Positions 17,076 through 26,311 of a stretch of DNA of 64,000 bases are shown one piece after another; positions within the stretch are counted from its first letter, which is position 1; the number at the start of each line of letters is the position of its first letter. A program made the position numbers and the translations under genes. This DNA comes from UBA2330 sp035443185 (lineage in GTDB: Bacteria; Bacteroidota; Ignavibacteria; Tepidaquicellales; Tepidaquicellaceae): the NCBI GenBank assembly GCA_035443185.1, contig DAORRV010000007.1, positions 6,625-70,624 of the forward strand. The letters are read 5' to 3'. The notes under the pieces are model-generated. The model was not told the DNA's origin and did not search any database. It saw only the letters and a program-made list of their open reading frames with translations.

Positions 17076-17846
17076 ATGAAAAAAATTTTTTTAACACTAA
17101 TTGTATTTTTTGCTTTCTGCGGAAATTCATTTTCACAAAGTGATACAAATACTGCATTAAGCGGATTGAAATATTTAATCCTAGAGGAGGGAGACGGACC
17201 GGATGCAGAATCAGGCAAAGCTGTTGAAGTTCATTATACCGGCTATCTTCTCGATGGAAAAAAATTCGATTCATCACTCGACAGAAATGAACCAATAATG
17301 TTTGTACTCGGCGCAGGTCAGGTGATCAAGGGCTGGGACGAAGGTATTTCACTAATGAATGTCGGAGATAAAATGCGTCTTATAATTCCATCAGAACTTG
17401 CATATGGAAATAAAGGTGCAGGCGATATCATTCCTCCGGATGCGACTCTTGTATTTGACGTTGAGCTTGTAAGTGTCGGCGATCCGAAAACTTCTATTGC
17501 TGAAGTATTATTATCTACTATCGTAGATGTGAATGTACAAGCTGCTATAAGTCAGTACAAAGAATTAAAAGCTAATGAACCGGATATTTATAATTTTAAA
17601 GAAAGCGAACTTAATAAACTCGGTTATCAGCTTTTTCAGATCGGGAAAATTCCGGATGCACTTGAAATTTTAAAACTGAATGTTGAAATGTTTCCAAATT
17701 CATCAAATGTATATGACAGTCTTGGTGAGGCTTATAAGGTTTCGGGAAACAATGAACTTGCAATTGTAAATTACAATAAATCTCTTGAACTGAATCCTGA
17801 GAATGAAAACGCGAAGAATATGCTTAAAGAACTTGAGGGGAAATAG
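17076..17846 (+). CDS. Exported FKBP-type peptidyl-prolyl isomerase with TPR tail
   Basis: A 256-residue protein. A signal peptide (IFLTLIVFFAFCGNSFSQ) precedes an FKBP domain (about 35-135) with the standard VEVHYTGYLLDGKKFDSS, GAGQVIKGWDEGISLM, MRLIIPSELAYG and PPDATLVFDVELVSV. A short C-terminal region holds one or two TPRs (VYDSLGEAYKVSGNNELAIV). It likely assists folding of periplasmic proteins at prolines, with the TPR offering a client or partner surface. It is the second gene of a probable pair with the DUF6483-like gene. Confidence 0.93.
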   Translation: MKKIFLTLIVFFAFCGNSFSQSDTNTALSGLKYLILEEGDGPDAESGKAVEVHYTGYLLDGKKFDSSLDRNEPIMFVLGAGQVIKGWDEGISLMNVGDKMRLIIPSELAYGNKGAGDIIPPDATLVFDVELVSVGDPKTSIAEVLLSTIVDVNVQAAISQYKELKANEPDIYNFKESELNKLGYQLFQIGKIPDALEILKLNVEMFPNSSNVYDSLGEAYKVSGNNELAIVNYNKSLELNPENENAKNMLKELEGK

Positions 17847-17898
17847 TTATTCATTTAAAAAAGTGTAATTAATAATTTTTGAAGAAAACTTTTGAATC

Positions 17899-18060
17899 GC
17901 CTCAAAGTCTCTAAGATTCAAAGTTAACAAAAATAATGAACTATCCTGCAGCGTTGTATCTTATTTTATGCTTAAAACAAATCTTTACGTCACAAGTGGT
18001 GGGGAATTAAATTCAAATAGATTAAAATTATTTTCCTTTGAGCCTTCGAGACTTTGAGGC
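17899..18060. repeat. Inverted-repeat element, CTCAAAG family, copy B (162 bp)
   Basis: Terminal inverted repeats: left GCCTCAAAGTCTCTAAGATT, and the right end read on the minus strand starts GCCTCAAAGTCTCGAAGGCT. The interior shares TTTACGTCACAA and ATAGATTAAAAT words with copy D at 27.3 kb, so these are related elements, not chance palindromes. It has no coding capacity, which is MITE-like. Confidence 0.75.
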
Positions 18061-18096
18061 AAGCTATATATTTTTGATATACAAATGAATTTTGTG

Positions 18097-18134
18097 CAAA
18101 AAAAAAGCCCGTGAATTAATTCACGGGCTTTTTA
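18097..18134. terminator. Bidirectional intrinsic terminator (cold-shock gene / FKBP gene)
   Basis: The 24-bp perfect palindrome at 18106-18129 (AGCCCGTGAA, TTAA, TTCACGGGCT) is flanked by an A run on the left and a T run on the right, so it can end transcription in both directions. It lies 20 bp after the cold-shock stop on the minus strand. Confidence 0.9.
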
Positions 18135-18149
18135 ATTCTTAAGTTAAAA

Positions 18150-18353
18150 TTACATAACTTTAGAAACGTTGGCTGCCTGAGGACCTTTTGCTCCGTCTTC
18201 TACTTCAAATTCAACTTCATCACCTTCGTCAAGTTTTTTATAACCTTCAGAGTTGATAGCTTTGAAATGAACGAAAACGTCTTGTCCGTCTGCTCTGGTT
18301 ATGAAGCCATAACCTTTAGTAGCGTTGAACCATTTAACAGTTCCTTTTTCCAT
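18150..18353 (-). CDS. Cold-shock domain protein (CspA family)
   Basis: A 67-residue single cold-shock domain. RNP1 is KGYGFITR and RNP2 is DVFVHF; the start MEKGTVKWFNATKGYGFI is canonical, so ATG 18353 was chosen over an upstream in-frame codon. CspA proteins bind single-stranded RNA and melt structure, acting as RNA chaperones in growth and cold. The gene is monocistronic with a strong terminator. About 340 bp of divergent leader lies between it and ptsI; csp genes often have long structured leaders, but the structure was not worked out here. Confidence 0.96.
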   Translation of the reverse strand: MEKGTVKWFNATKGYGFITRADGQDVFVHFKAINSEGYKKLDEGDEVEFEVEDGAKGPQAANVSKVM

Positions 18354-18629
18354 TGCTGATTTCTTTTTTGTGTTAGTGAAAATGTACTGCTGCAACTTTT
18401 GGCTCTTAAAACTTTTTAACCGTTTGGTACTTTATTACCTCTGGGTTAATTGCTGCGAATCTCACTCCAAAAAAGGATTTAATCTTACATCAGCAAAATA
18501 TTAAAAGCTTGTTACTACTTTCTTATTTTGGTAGAACAATTCCGGTCTCCCGGAACAAAAACGCTGTACTGTTTTTTTACGGTTACAATTTAGCTATATC
18601 AATCTGTAAATACAACTTATATAACCATA

Positions 18630-18660
18630 TTGGTAAATTAATTTTTAATCCTTACTTTTA
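18630..18660 (+). promoter_or_regulatory. Putative Bacteroidota-type promoter for ptsI
   Basis: TTG at 18630-18632, a 20-bp spacer, then TACTTTTA at 18653-18660, one base off the TAnnTTTG consensus. The spacing equals that of three clearer promoters near 40-42 kb. It lies about 40 bp before the ptsI start. Confidence 0.5.
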
Positions 18661-18697
18661 ATATATCAAAGGTTTATTTTATGAAAATTTTATTTTT

Positions 18698-20440
18698 TTG
18701 GATAAAGATATAATATACAAAGGCATTCCTGTTTCACCCGGTATATCTGTCGGGGAAGTTTATTTATATGTTCGCAATAATTTTGAAGTCAATTCACGGG
18801 ACCTTATTCCTGAAGAGATAGAAAAAGAATTAGATGATTTTCAAAGGTCAGTAGAGATATCTGTCAAAGAACTTTCCAAGATCAGAAATTATTCTATCGA
18901 AAAAATAGGTGAAGTAAACTCACTTATCTTTGATGCCCAATTGGAATTTCTTCAGGATAAATTTTTTCTAAGCCAGGTCATACACAGAATTCAAACTGAA
19001 AAAAGAACGGCAGGTTATATATTTAATGATGAGATCTCCAAGCTCGAGTTTGCACTTATGGATTCGAAGGATACATATTTAAAGGAAAGATTTGAAGATA
19101 TAAAAGACATTAAGAACAGAGTACTGCGAAATCTGAAAAGGGAAAAACTTGTATCAAAGATTGAAGAAAATTTAATAATAGTATCACATGAGCTTACACC
19201 TGCTGATACAATTCTTTTCAGTAAAAGAAAAGTTCTCGGGTATGCGGTAGATAAGGGAGGCAATACTTCCCACGCAGCTATTATTTCGAGAGCACTGAGA
19301 ATTCCTGCTGTAGTGGGGATGAAAGATATTACAAAATCTCTGAGAAGCGGCGACAATATTATCATAGACGGATCTGCCGGCATAATAATAAAAAATCCTT
19401 CAGAAGATACACTCAAAGAATACGATGTAAAGATAATAAAACTCAAAGAACATGAAGAGAAACTTAAAGAGATAATTGATCTTCCATGTGTTACTCTTGA
19501 CGGAAAAAAAATTGAACTCAGCGCAAACATTGATTTTGATGAAGAGATAGATTTTATAGTAAATACAGGACATTGCGGAATCGGACTATACAGGACTGAG
19601 CATTTATTTCTTGAAGAAGGCGGATTCCCATCTGAAGAAAAACAGCTCGAAGAATATTCACACATTTCAAATGTAGTTTATCCCAAGGCAGTTACTATCA
19701 GGACTTATGATATCGGCGGTGATAAACTTCTTCCGCGTTCTGAAAAAGAAGATAATCCGTTTCTTGGCTGGAGAGGGATCAGGATATGTCTGGACAGGGA
19801 AGATATTTTCAAAGAACAGCTAAGAGCATTATACAGATCTTCAGTTAATAAAAATATCAGGATACTTATTCCCATGATCTCTTCTCTGGAAGAGGTAAGA
19901 AAAACCAAGCTGATAATAAAAGAAGTTATAGAAGAATGTGAAAAAAATGATATTCCAATTGATAAGAATCTGAAGATTGGAATTATGATCGAGGTACCAT
20001 CAGCAAGTATTATGGCAGAAGAACTGGCAAAAGAAGTTGATTTTTTTAGTATCGGAACAAATGATCTTATACAATATTTACTGGCAGTTGACAGAGGCAA
20101 TGAACTTATTTCCAGTCTGTATAAGGAGTTTCATCCCGCCGTGATACGCACCATAAAAATTATAGCAGACGCTGCTCATAAAAATAAAATTAAGATCAGC
20201 GTATGCGGTGAAATGGCTTCAAACCCTTTAGCAGTCCCAGTGTTTATTGGACTTGGTGTAGATGAGCTCAGCGTTTCCCCTTCGAAATTTCCTGAAATAA
20301 AACAGATCATAAGATCGTTGCATTCCAAAAAAGCATACAGACTTTGTAAAGAAATTCTAAAACTTTCTTCTGAAATGGAGATAAAAGAGAAAGTTGAAAA
20401 TTTCAATGAAGCAATTACGAATGAAATCAAAGTCATCTGA
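18698..20440 (+). CDS. ptsI: Phosphoenolpyruvate-protein phosphotransferase (PTS enzyme I)
   Basis: A 580-residue enzyme I. It opens YKGIPVSPGISVGEVYLY; the phosphohistidine is His192 in GGNTSHAAIISRALRIPAVVG (quoted in part: GGNTSHAAIISRAL). The PEP-binding TIM barrel shows RTYDIGGDK, GIGLYRTEHLF and the C-terminal KISVCGEMASNP with its catalytic Cys. It moves phosphate from PEP to HPr at the head of the phosphotransferase system. No HPr or EII gene is adjacent, so it may serve sugar uptake or a regulatory nitrogen-type PTS. The start is TTG 18698; the upstream ATG at 18681 is out of frame and ends quickly. A clear ribosome site is not visible, so the start is less certain than the gene. Confidence 0.96.
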   Translation: MDKDIIYKGIPVSPGISVGEVYLYVRNNFEVNSRDLIPEEIEKELDDFQRSVEISVKELSKIRNYSIEKIGEVNSLIFDAQLEFLQDKFFLSQVIHRIQTEKRTAGYIFNDEISKLEFALMDSKDTYLKERFEDIKDIKNRVLRNLKREKLVSKIEENLIIVSHELTPADTILFSKRKVLGYAVDKGGNTSHAAIISRALRIPAVVGMKDITKSLRSGDNIIIDGSAGIIIKNPSEDTLKEYDVKIIKLKEHEEKLKEIIDLPCVTLDGKKIELSANIDFDEEIDFIVNTGHCGIGLYRTEHLFLEEGGFPSEEKQLEEYSHISNVVYPKAVTIRTYDIGGDKLLPRSEKEDNPFLGWRGIRICLDREDIFKEQLRALYRSSVNKNIRILIPMISSLEEVRKTKLIIKEVIEECEKNDIPIDKNLKIGIMIEVPSASIMAEELAKEVDFFSIGTNDLIQYLLAVDRGNELISSLYKEFHPAVIRTIKIIADAAHKNKIKISVCGEMASNPLAVPVFIGLGVDELSVSPSKFPEIKQIIRSLHSKKAYRLCKEILKLSSEMEIKEKVENFNEAITNEIKVI

Positions 20441-20543
20441 ATTTCCCTGCATTTCAACTCATTTTTCTTTTCAAAAAACTTCTTCATTTGCATTTAAATT
20501 TAAAAATATTTTACAGAATTTTGGTACTTAATTATAATTAGAA

Positions 20544-21575
20544 ATGCCGGAATATCTTATTGAACTTATTATAACACTTTCCAAGATAAGTGTTGTACTT
20601 GCTGTGTTACTGACCGGTGTCGCATACTCGGTCTATGCTGAAAGAAGAGTGTCAGCATTTATACAAAACCGATACGGACCAAACAGAGTAGGACCGCAGG
20701 GACTTCTTCAGCCGCTAGTGGATGTAATTAAATTATTGCTGAAAGAGGATATCGTACCTGAAAAAGCGAATAAATTTATTCACTCTCTCGCACCTGTCAT
20801 CTCAATTATAGTATCACTTTCTACATTTGCTGTAATTCCTTTTGGAGATACTATTACTATTGGAGACAGAGTGATCAAACTTCAGATTGCAGATGTAAAT
20901 ATCGGTGTGCTTTATTTTTTAGCACTTACTTCACTCGGTGTCTATGGTGTTACTTTAAGCGGATGGTCTTCTAACAGTAAATATTCTTTGCTCGGTGGAT
21001 TGAGGTCTGCGGCACAGATGATCAGTTACGAACTAGCGATGGGGCTTTCTGTAATTGCCGTAATCCTTATGAACGGTTCGCTGCAGCTTGATACAATTGT
21101 ATCAAATCAGGCGGGCTGGAAATGGAATATTATTTTACAGCCGGTTGGATTTATAATCTTTCTGACTTCGGCATTTGCTGAGACTAACAGAACTCCGTTT
21201 GATCTGCCCGAAGCAGAGCAGGAACTTGTCGGCGGATATCATACAGAATATTCAAGTATGAAATTCGCATTATTTTTCCTCGCAGAATATGCTAATGTAA
21301 TTATATCTTCAGCAATGATAGCGACTATTTATCTAGGGGGCTGGCAATTCCCTTACCTTCAGGATTTTGGATTACCGCCAATGGCTGTAAGCATTCTGCA
21401 GATTCTTACATTTGTAGTTAAAGTAGTAGCTCTAGTATTTTTCTTTATCTGGGTCAGATGGACCATTCCGAGATTCAGATATGATCAGCTTATGAATCTT
21501 GGATGGAAGGTAATGCTTCCTCTTGGAATTGCTAATCTTGTAATCACTGCAATTGTAATATTATTAATGAAATAA
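20544..21575 (+). CDS. nuoH: NADH-quinone oxidoreductase subunit H
   Basis: A 343-residue membrane protein with about eight hydrophobic segments. Family motifs: YSVYAERRVSAFIQNRYGPN in the first loop, LPEAEQELVGGYHTEYSSMK with the conserved Glu cluster, FALFFLAEYANV and WVRWTIPRFRYDQLMNLGW near the end. NuoH lies at the joint of the membrane and peripheral arms of complex I and helps form the quinone site. Normally it sits within a nuo operon, between nuoG and nuoI. Here neither neighbour is a nuo gene, so complex I genes are dispersed in this genome or this is a second set. Confidence 0.95.
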   Translation: MPEYLIELIITLSKISVVLAVLLTGVAYSVYAERRVSAFIQNRYGPNRVGPQGLLQPLVDVIKLLLKEDIVPEKANKFIHSLAPVISIIVSLSTFAVIPFGDTITIGDRVIKLQIADVNIGVLYFLALTSLGVYGVTLSGWSSNSKYSLLGGLRSAAQMISYELAMGLSVIAVILMNGSLQLDTIVSNQAGWKWNIILQPVGFIIFLTSAFAETNRTPFDLPEAEQELVGGYHTEYSSMKFALFFLAEYANVIISSAMIATIYLGGWQFPYLQDFGLPPMAVSILQILTFVVKVVALVFFFIWVRWTIPRFRYDQLMNLGWKVMLPLGIANLVITAIVILLMK

Positions 21576-21604
21576 AAATTTTTTAAGTAAATAAAAAAAA
21601 CGTA

Positions 21605-22114
21605 ATGAAAAAAATTATTTTAACAATATTGTTGGTTTTCGTATTTGCATTTAATTTAAGTGCACAGACTTATAATAATTTCACACTTGAGGATCTGGAC
21701 AATAACGAAATTACACTTGATGATCTGATTAAAAAAGGTCCTGTATTAATCTCATTCTGGGCCTTATGGTGCGGACCATGCAAGGAAGAAATGAAAAAAA
21801 TGCAGCCAATCTATGAAAAATATAAAGATCAGGGTTTTACTTACCTTGCAATAAATCAGGACAATCAGAAATCCGTTTCAAAAGTTAAATCTTTTATCAA
21901 CGCAAATAAATACACTTTTCCTGTAGTGCTCGATACTGAAAATGATGTCTTTGAAGCATATAACGGAATTGGAATGCCTTACTCGATTCTTATAGATATG
22001 AATAAAAACATTGCCGCAAAACATTTGGGTTATGTCACAGGCGATGATAAAATTATTGAACAGGAAATAAAAGAAGTTCTGATGGCTGGCAGTAATTATA
22101 AAGGTGATAAATAA
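21605..22114 (+). CDS. Exported TlpA-like thioredoxin-fold protein
   Basis: A 169-residue protein. A signal peptide (IILTILLVFVFAFNLSAQ) precedes a TlpA/ResA-type thioredoxin domain with active site WALWCGPCKEEMKKM (CGPC pair) and cis-Pro in GMPYSILID. It probably reduces disulfides in periplasmic or outer-membrane clients, including cytochrome maturation partners. It is followed by a DUF6029 barrel protein and an Omp28-like lipoprotein with its own CIPC motif, so the three probably form an envelope redox unit (inference). Confidence 0.93.
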   Translation: MKKIILTILLVFVFAFNLSAQTYNNFTLEDLDNNEITLDDLIKKGPVLISFWALWCGPCKEEMKKMQPIYEKYKDQGFTYLAINQDNQKSVSKVKSFINANKYTFPVVLDTENDVFEAYNGIGMPYSILIDMNKNIAAKHLGYVTGDDKIIEQEIKEVLMAGSNYKGDK

Positions 22115-22152
22115 ACTTTTTAATTTTTTTATATTTTAACGGGGATAGTTAA

Positions 22153-23811
22153 TTGATCAGGAAAGTATTTATAATTTCTTTATTTGTCTGTTGTGCAAAT
22201 ATTTCTTTTGGGCAAATAAACCTCGATGTGGATGCATCTGTCAGCAACCTTCTCAGATACGGAAACGGTTATGAATATTCAGGAAATGTAAGAAATGCCA
22301 AAGAATATTTTGAAAATCTAACAGATGCAAGACTTAAGGTAAACGGAATTGTATTCGGATTAAGATATAATGTCAGTAATCCGATCGAGTATGGACAAAA
22401 TTTTGTCGGAATAGATAAAAGATATATTCAATACGAGCATGATATCGGAGTCTCATTAAGAGCCGGTGATTTCTATGAGATCATTTACCGCGGACTCTCG
22501 CTGAATGTATTCGAAGACAGACCACTTGCTTATGATACAGGAATTGACGGAGTGAGAGTAACTTACAATCATAATTTCGGAAGTAAGAAGAATCCTTTTA
22601 AATTCGAAGCGCAGGTACTCGGCGGAGATATAAAATATATTGATTATCTGGATCCGGACAGAGAAGAAAGATATAAAGTCAGAGGAGTATTTACAGAAAT
22701 TTCACCTATCAAACCCCTGACTGTCGGATTTAATTTTATTTATTCTATTGGTGAACTTCCTGAGCAGGATCTCATAACTACTGTAACTTCAAACGTACCT
22801 GAGCTCAGCGCAACATATACTACACAGGATTTTGAATTTTATGCAGGCTATGCTTTTAAATCTTCCATCATTACTCCGAATGAAATTTATCCCGATCCTA
22901 ATACAGCTCTTGGAGACGGCGTTTATTCTTCCTTATCATATTCTTTCAATAACATCGGACTTACTTTAGATTATAAAAATTACAGATTTGACGTAACTCT
23001 GCCTGATAACAGAAGTAATACCAGACCTTCAAGAATGCTTCCTTATCAGAATCCGCCTACTGCGATAAGGGAACATACTTCAGTTTTAATTTCCAGAAAT
23101 CCCCATGTCGTAGATTTCAATGATGAGGTCGGAGGACAGATCGATCTTGTGTATGCACCGAATGATAAGTTGTCATTTAATTTAAACGGTAGCATTGCAT
23201 CGAGACATTATCAATATACAGATACAGATTCTGGTGCAACAGTTTCTTATGAAAGAGTGGACAGAGGCGACAGCTTTCTGCCGGATCTTGATGATGCTTT
23301 CTCACCTTTCTGGGAATTTTATCTCGAAGGTGAAAATTATGCAACTGAAGATCTATACTACAGACTTGCATTTGCAAGACAGAGCAGCGTTCTTTACAAT
23401 CAACTTAATCCGAATTCTTCTGAAAAATTACTTACATCTACCGTTCCCGCAGAGTTTAAATATAGTTTTTATAAAAACCTGACATTTAAGATCAATGCTG
23501 AAATGCAGTGGGTTCATAATTCTATCCGTGTGAGTGAAGATAAAAATTTTACTAATCAGTATTTTGCTTTATCCTTTATAAGAGCTCCTGACATTACCCT
23601 GACTGTCGGTTCTGAATTTACAAGTGATGAAGAAGAACCTACAGGTAAATCTTCATGGTTTATAGGTGAAGCGACTTATCAGATCAATCAGTCAAATACA
23701 GTAGGAGTTGGATTCGGTACCGAAAGAGGTGGACTTAAATGCGCTAACGGAATCTGCCGTTTTGTAAACCCGTTTTCAGGATTCAGACTTTCTGTAGCTA
23801 CACAATTTTAA
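22153..23811 (+). CDS. DUF6029-type outer-membrane beta-barrel protein
   Basis: A 552-residue exported protein, TTG start, with signal VFIISLFVCCANISFGQ. The body alternates short amphipathic strands rich in Tyr, Asn and aromatic residues, and ends with Phe (LSVATQF), a common outer-membrane barrel signature. N-terminal segments SVSNLLRYGNGYEY, YIQYEHDIGVSLRAGDFYEI and RGLSLNVFEDRPLAYDTGID match the DUF6029 family of Bacteroidota-type genomes. Function unknown. It sits between a TlpA-like reductase and an Omp28-like lipoprotein, a grouping that suggests joint export or a surface complex. Confidence 0.85.
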   Translation: MIRKVFIISLFVCCANISFGQINLDVDASVSNLLRYGNGYEYSGNVRNAKEYFENLTDARLKVNGIVFGLRYNVSNPIEYGQNFVGIDKRYIQYEHDIGVSLRAGDFYEIIYRGLSLNVFEDRPLAYDTGIDGVRVTYNHNFGSKKNPFKFEAQVLGGDIKYIDYLDPDREERYKVRGVFTEISPIKPLTVGFNFIYSIGELPEQDLITTVTSNVPELSATYTTQDFEFYAGYAFKSSIITPNEIYPDPNTALGDGVYSSLSYSFNNIGLTLDYKNYRFDVTLPDNRSNTRPSRMLPYQNPPTAIREHTSVLISRNPHVVDFNDEVGGQIDLVYAPNDKLSFNLNGSIASRHYQYTDTDSGATVSYERVDRGDSFLPDLDDAFSPFWEFYLEGENYATEDLYYRLAFARQSSVLYNQLNPNSSEKLLTSTVPAEFKYSFYKNLTFKINAEMQWVHNSIRVSEDKNFTNQYFALSFIRAPDITLTVGSEFTSDEEEPTGKSSWFIGEATYQINQSNTVGVGFGTERGGLKCANGICRFVNPFSGFRLSVATQF

Positions 23812-23855
23812 TTATAGCTAAATTATATTTATATAATTATATAAGGAGTAATATC

Positions 23856-24971
23856 ATGTCATTAAAAAAATTTTCATCATCATTAATATTTTTATCCCTG
23901 ATAATTTTTTCAGGTCTCTTATTTCAGTCATGTGAAAGTAATGATTCACCGACTACAAATAATACACCTGCTTCGACTGTTCCTGTTCCGCAGTCACCTG
24001 AAAATAATTCTACAGTATCTACTCTTACACCTTTATTTAACTGGGCAGGAGTCAATGTAGCAGAGACTTACAAACTTCAGGTTTCAGAAAATAATACATT
24101 CACAAGTATTGTATTAGATGTTGACGGGATCACTTCTACTTTTTTTTCTTCGGTAGGAAGTTCACTTCAGGACAGCACTACATATTACTGGAGAGTCAAA
24201 GGCCTGAATACCTCTGACACAACAGACTGGTCGATTGTATATGGATTTGCAATTTCACTTGAGTCAATAAATCCGACCACTAAAGTATTAGTCGAACTTT
24301 TCACAAACACAAGCTGCATTCCATGCGTCGAAGCTAATCAGTATCTTGACGGAATCAACAGCAACCTCGGAGTTACGATCAATGATCCGAATGTGCTGAT
24401 TCTCAGAGTTCATACTACATTATATGCAGGCGATCCTTTTTATTTATATAATACTGCAGATAACAATGCGAGAATGATAGTATATCCGGGCACGCCGACT
24501 TCAAATCCGAGAGGATATCTGCTGGGTGCATTCATGAATAATTACAGTTCATCCGCATGGACAAATGTATTGAATCAGAAACTTTCAGAGACCAGATCTT
24601 TTGCTGTCAATCTGACTAATGTCTATGATTCAGTTTCAAGAAACGGTAATATTACTGTAAAGATCAAACAGGTTTCGGGTCCGACTTACAATGACCTCGT
24701 ATATCACATTGCTTTATCGGAAAGTGAAATTCAATATAACGCCCCAAACGGCGAGACGGAATTTGAAAATACATTCCGAGATCTCGTCACTCCTCCAAGC
24801 GGTCAGCCGATGAATATTGCTACAGGTCAGACAAACAGTTATGATCACACTTATACAGTCGATAGTGCAATCGATCAGGATCATGCTTACATAACAGTAT
24901 TCGCACAGAGGACAACTGCAGTCAGCGGTATCAGGGAAGTAATGGGAGCAGAGAGAGTAAAGATAAAGTAA
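23856..24971 (+). CDS. Omp28-related lipoprotein with Fn3-like and thioredoxin-like domains
   Basis: A 371-residue lipoprotein. Lipobox LLFQSC places the lipid at Cys26. Residues about 40-135 look like a fibronectin-type III domain (STLTPLFNWAGVNVAETYKL, TTYYWRVKG). Residues about 145-270 match the Omp28 family: TKVLVELFTNTSCIPCVEAN with a CxxC motif in a thioredoxin-like fold. A strong AAGGAG ribosome site precedes the ATG. Third gene after TlpA and DUF6029, ending at a good terminator. The paired CxxC motifs in the first and third genes imply linked redox function (inference). Confidence 0.88.
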   Translation: MSLKKFSSSLIFLSLIIFSGLLFQSCESNDSPTTNNTPASTVPVPQSPENNSTVSTLTPLFNWAGVNVAETYKLQVSENNTFTSIVLDVDGITSTFFSSVGSSLQDSTTYYWRVKGLNTSDTTDWSIVYGFAISLESINPTTKVLVELFTNTSCIPCVEANQYLDGINSNLGVTINDPNVLILRVHTTLYAGDPFYLYNTADNNARMIVYPGTPTSNPRGYLLGAFMNNYSSSAWTNVLNQKLSETRSFAVNLTNVYDSVSRNGNITVKIKQVSGPTYNDLVYHIALSESEIQYNAPNGETEFENTFRDLVTPPSGQPMNIATGQTNSYDHTYTVDSAIDQDHAYITVFAQRTTAVSGIREVMGAERVKIK

Positions 24972-25002
24972 GAATATGTTTTTTAAAACATTAAAAATTT
25001 TT

Positions 25003-25040
25003 AATGAGACATGGCTTTAGGGTTATGTCTCATTTTTTTT
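25003..25040 (+). terminator. Intrinsic terminator of the TlpA-DUF6029-Omp28 cluster
   Basis: AATGAGACAT (25003-25012) pairs perfectly with ATGTCTCATT (25024-25033) across an 11-nt loop, followed by a run of eight T. It lies 31 bp after the Omp28-like stop. Confidence 0.92.
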
Positions 25041-25247
25041 ATAATTGTCTTAACCATGATTTACGGAATTAAAGGATTTATAGGATTTGTATTTCTGCAA
25101 TTTAAATTATTATTATTATTAATCCCGGAAATCTTCTAATCTTAAATAAATGCAGGTTCAGACTATACATTCCGTCAATTTAAGAATTGATTCAAAAAAT
25201 TAATAAATCTAATTTTACAACATTCATTCAAAAAATAATTAACTATC

Positions 25248-26045
25248 ATGTTTAGAAAATTTACAGTTTTTCTTTTATTTACATTTTTTATTTCCACTTA
25301 TTCATATTCCCAAAAAGTGGAAACCTCTGCCGAAAAACTGGCTATAGAACTTGCCAATCCTGTCGCTGATCTGATCAGCGTACCGTTTCAGAATAATACT
25401 GTCTGGGGAATCGGCGAATACAACGGCTCTCAGAATGTTTTAAATTTTCAGCCGGTGATACCGATTGCAATTTCAAAAAACATTAATATAATCAATAGAA
25501 TCATAGTCCCGATGGTTACACAGTATAACATCACCGGACCCGGACAAAATCAAAATTCTCTTGGAGATATAGTTTACAGTATTTTTATTTCTCCTAACTC
25601 AAAAAAACTAATCTGGGGGATAGGTCCTGTAATGTCTATTCCGACAGCTACAAATAAACTTACTGGTTCGGGAAGATTCAGTGTCGGACCAACAGGCGTT
25701 ATTTTAAAACAGTCAAATGGATGGACATTCGGTGCTTTGATAAATCAATACTGGTCAGTCGGCGGTAATCCGGACAGAGGAAATCAGACTGTAGGATATC
25801 TGCAGCCGTTCCTGAATTATAACTGGAAAGGCGGCGGCGGTATTTCCATGAATGCAGAAATGACACAAAACTGGAAGATCAAGAGGACACAGACTTTTAT
25901 GAACATTCTTATTACAGGTATTACCAAATTAGGAAAATTCCCGGTATCACTTGGTGTCGGACCAAGAATTCCAATTACTGCTTCACCTGAAGCAAAAGGC
26001 TTCTTTGGTATCAGAGCAGTAGCAACTTTTATATTTCCAAAGTAA
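25248..26045 (+). CDS. Exported beta-barrel-like protein (transporter / MetA-pathway-type)
   Basis: A 265-residue protein with a signal peptide (VFLLFTFFISTYSYSQ). The rest is strand-rich with repeated Gly and aromatic patterns: IIVPMVTQYNITGPGQNQNS, GDIVYSIFISP and LIWGIGPVMSIPTATN. This resembles small outer-membrane channel proteins often annotated as transporter or neuromedin-U-like. It ends with an aromatic strand (GIRAVATFIFPK). The substrate cannot be told. It stands alone after the Omp28 terminator and before nadA. Confidence 0.75.
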   Translation: MFRKFTVFLLFTFFISTYSYSQKVETSAEKLAIELANPVADLISVPFQNNTVWGIGEYNGSQNVLNFQPVIPIAISKNINIINRIIVPMVTQYNITGPGQNQNSLGDIVYSIFISPNSKKLIWGIGPVMSIPTATNKLTGSGRFSVGPTGVILKQSNGWTFGALINQYWSVGGNPDRGNQTVGYLQPFLNYNWKGGGGISMNAEMTQNWKIKRTQTFMNILITGITKLGKFPVSLGVGPRIPITASPEAKGFFGIRAVATFIFPK

Positions 26046-26054
26046 TCATTAATT

Positions 26055-26187
26055 GCCTCAAGCCTCTTAGTCTCAAAGACTCGAAGTTCAAGTTCAGTAA
26101 AAATTTTTTCCTTCGAGTCTTCTATATAACTTGAAAGTTATTATTGAAAAAACATAGTTCAAAACATATCCGGATACTTAGAGGCAA
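26055..26187. repeat. Inverted-repeat element, CTCAAAG family, copy C
   Basis: It begins GCCTCAAGCCTCTTAG then TCTCAAAGACTCGAAG (26055-26090) and ends ATACTTAGAGGCAAAGTT near 26187. An internal CCTTCGAGTCTTC echoes the left arm in inverse orientation. More eroded than copies B and D. No gene inside. Confidence 0.6.
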
Positions 26188-26311
26188 AGTTATAAATTTT
26201 GTTTTCTGTCAGTCTGTGAGTTTGAAAACGAGCATCAATTTTTATAAAGGAAATTATTTTCATTTATTATAAACTTTTTGAATTTATTAATTTTTATATA
26301 ATAAATTAAAT

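Noticed and set aside
19015..19665. Minus-strand frame of 216 codons within ptsI
   Set aside because: It is rich in Ser, Phe and Ile as expected from the antisense of an AT-rich gene, and overlaps the conserved phosphohistidine region.
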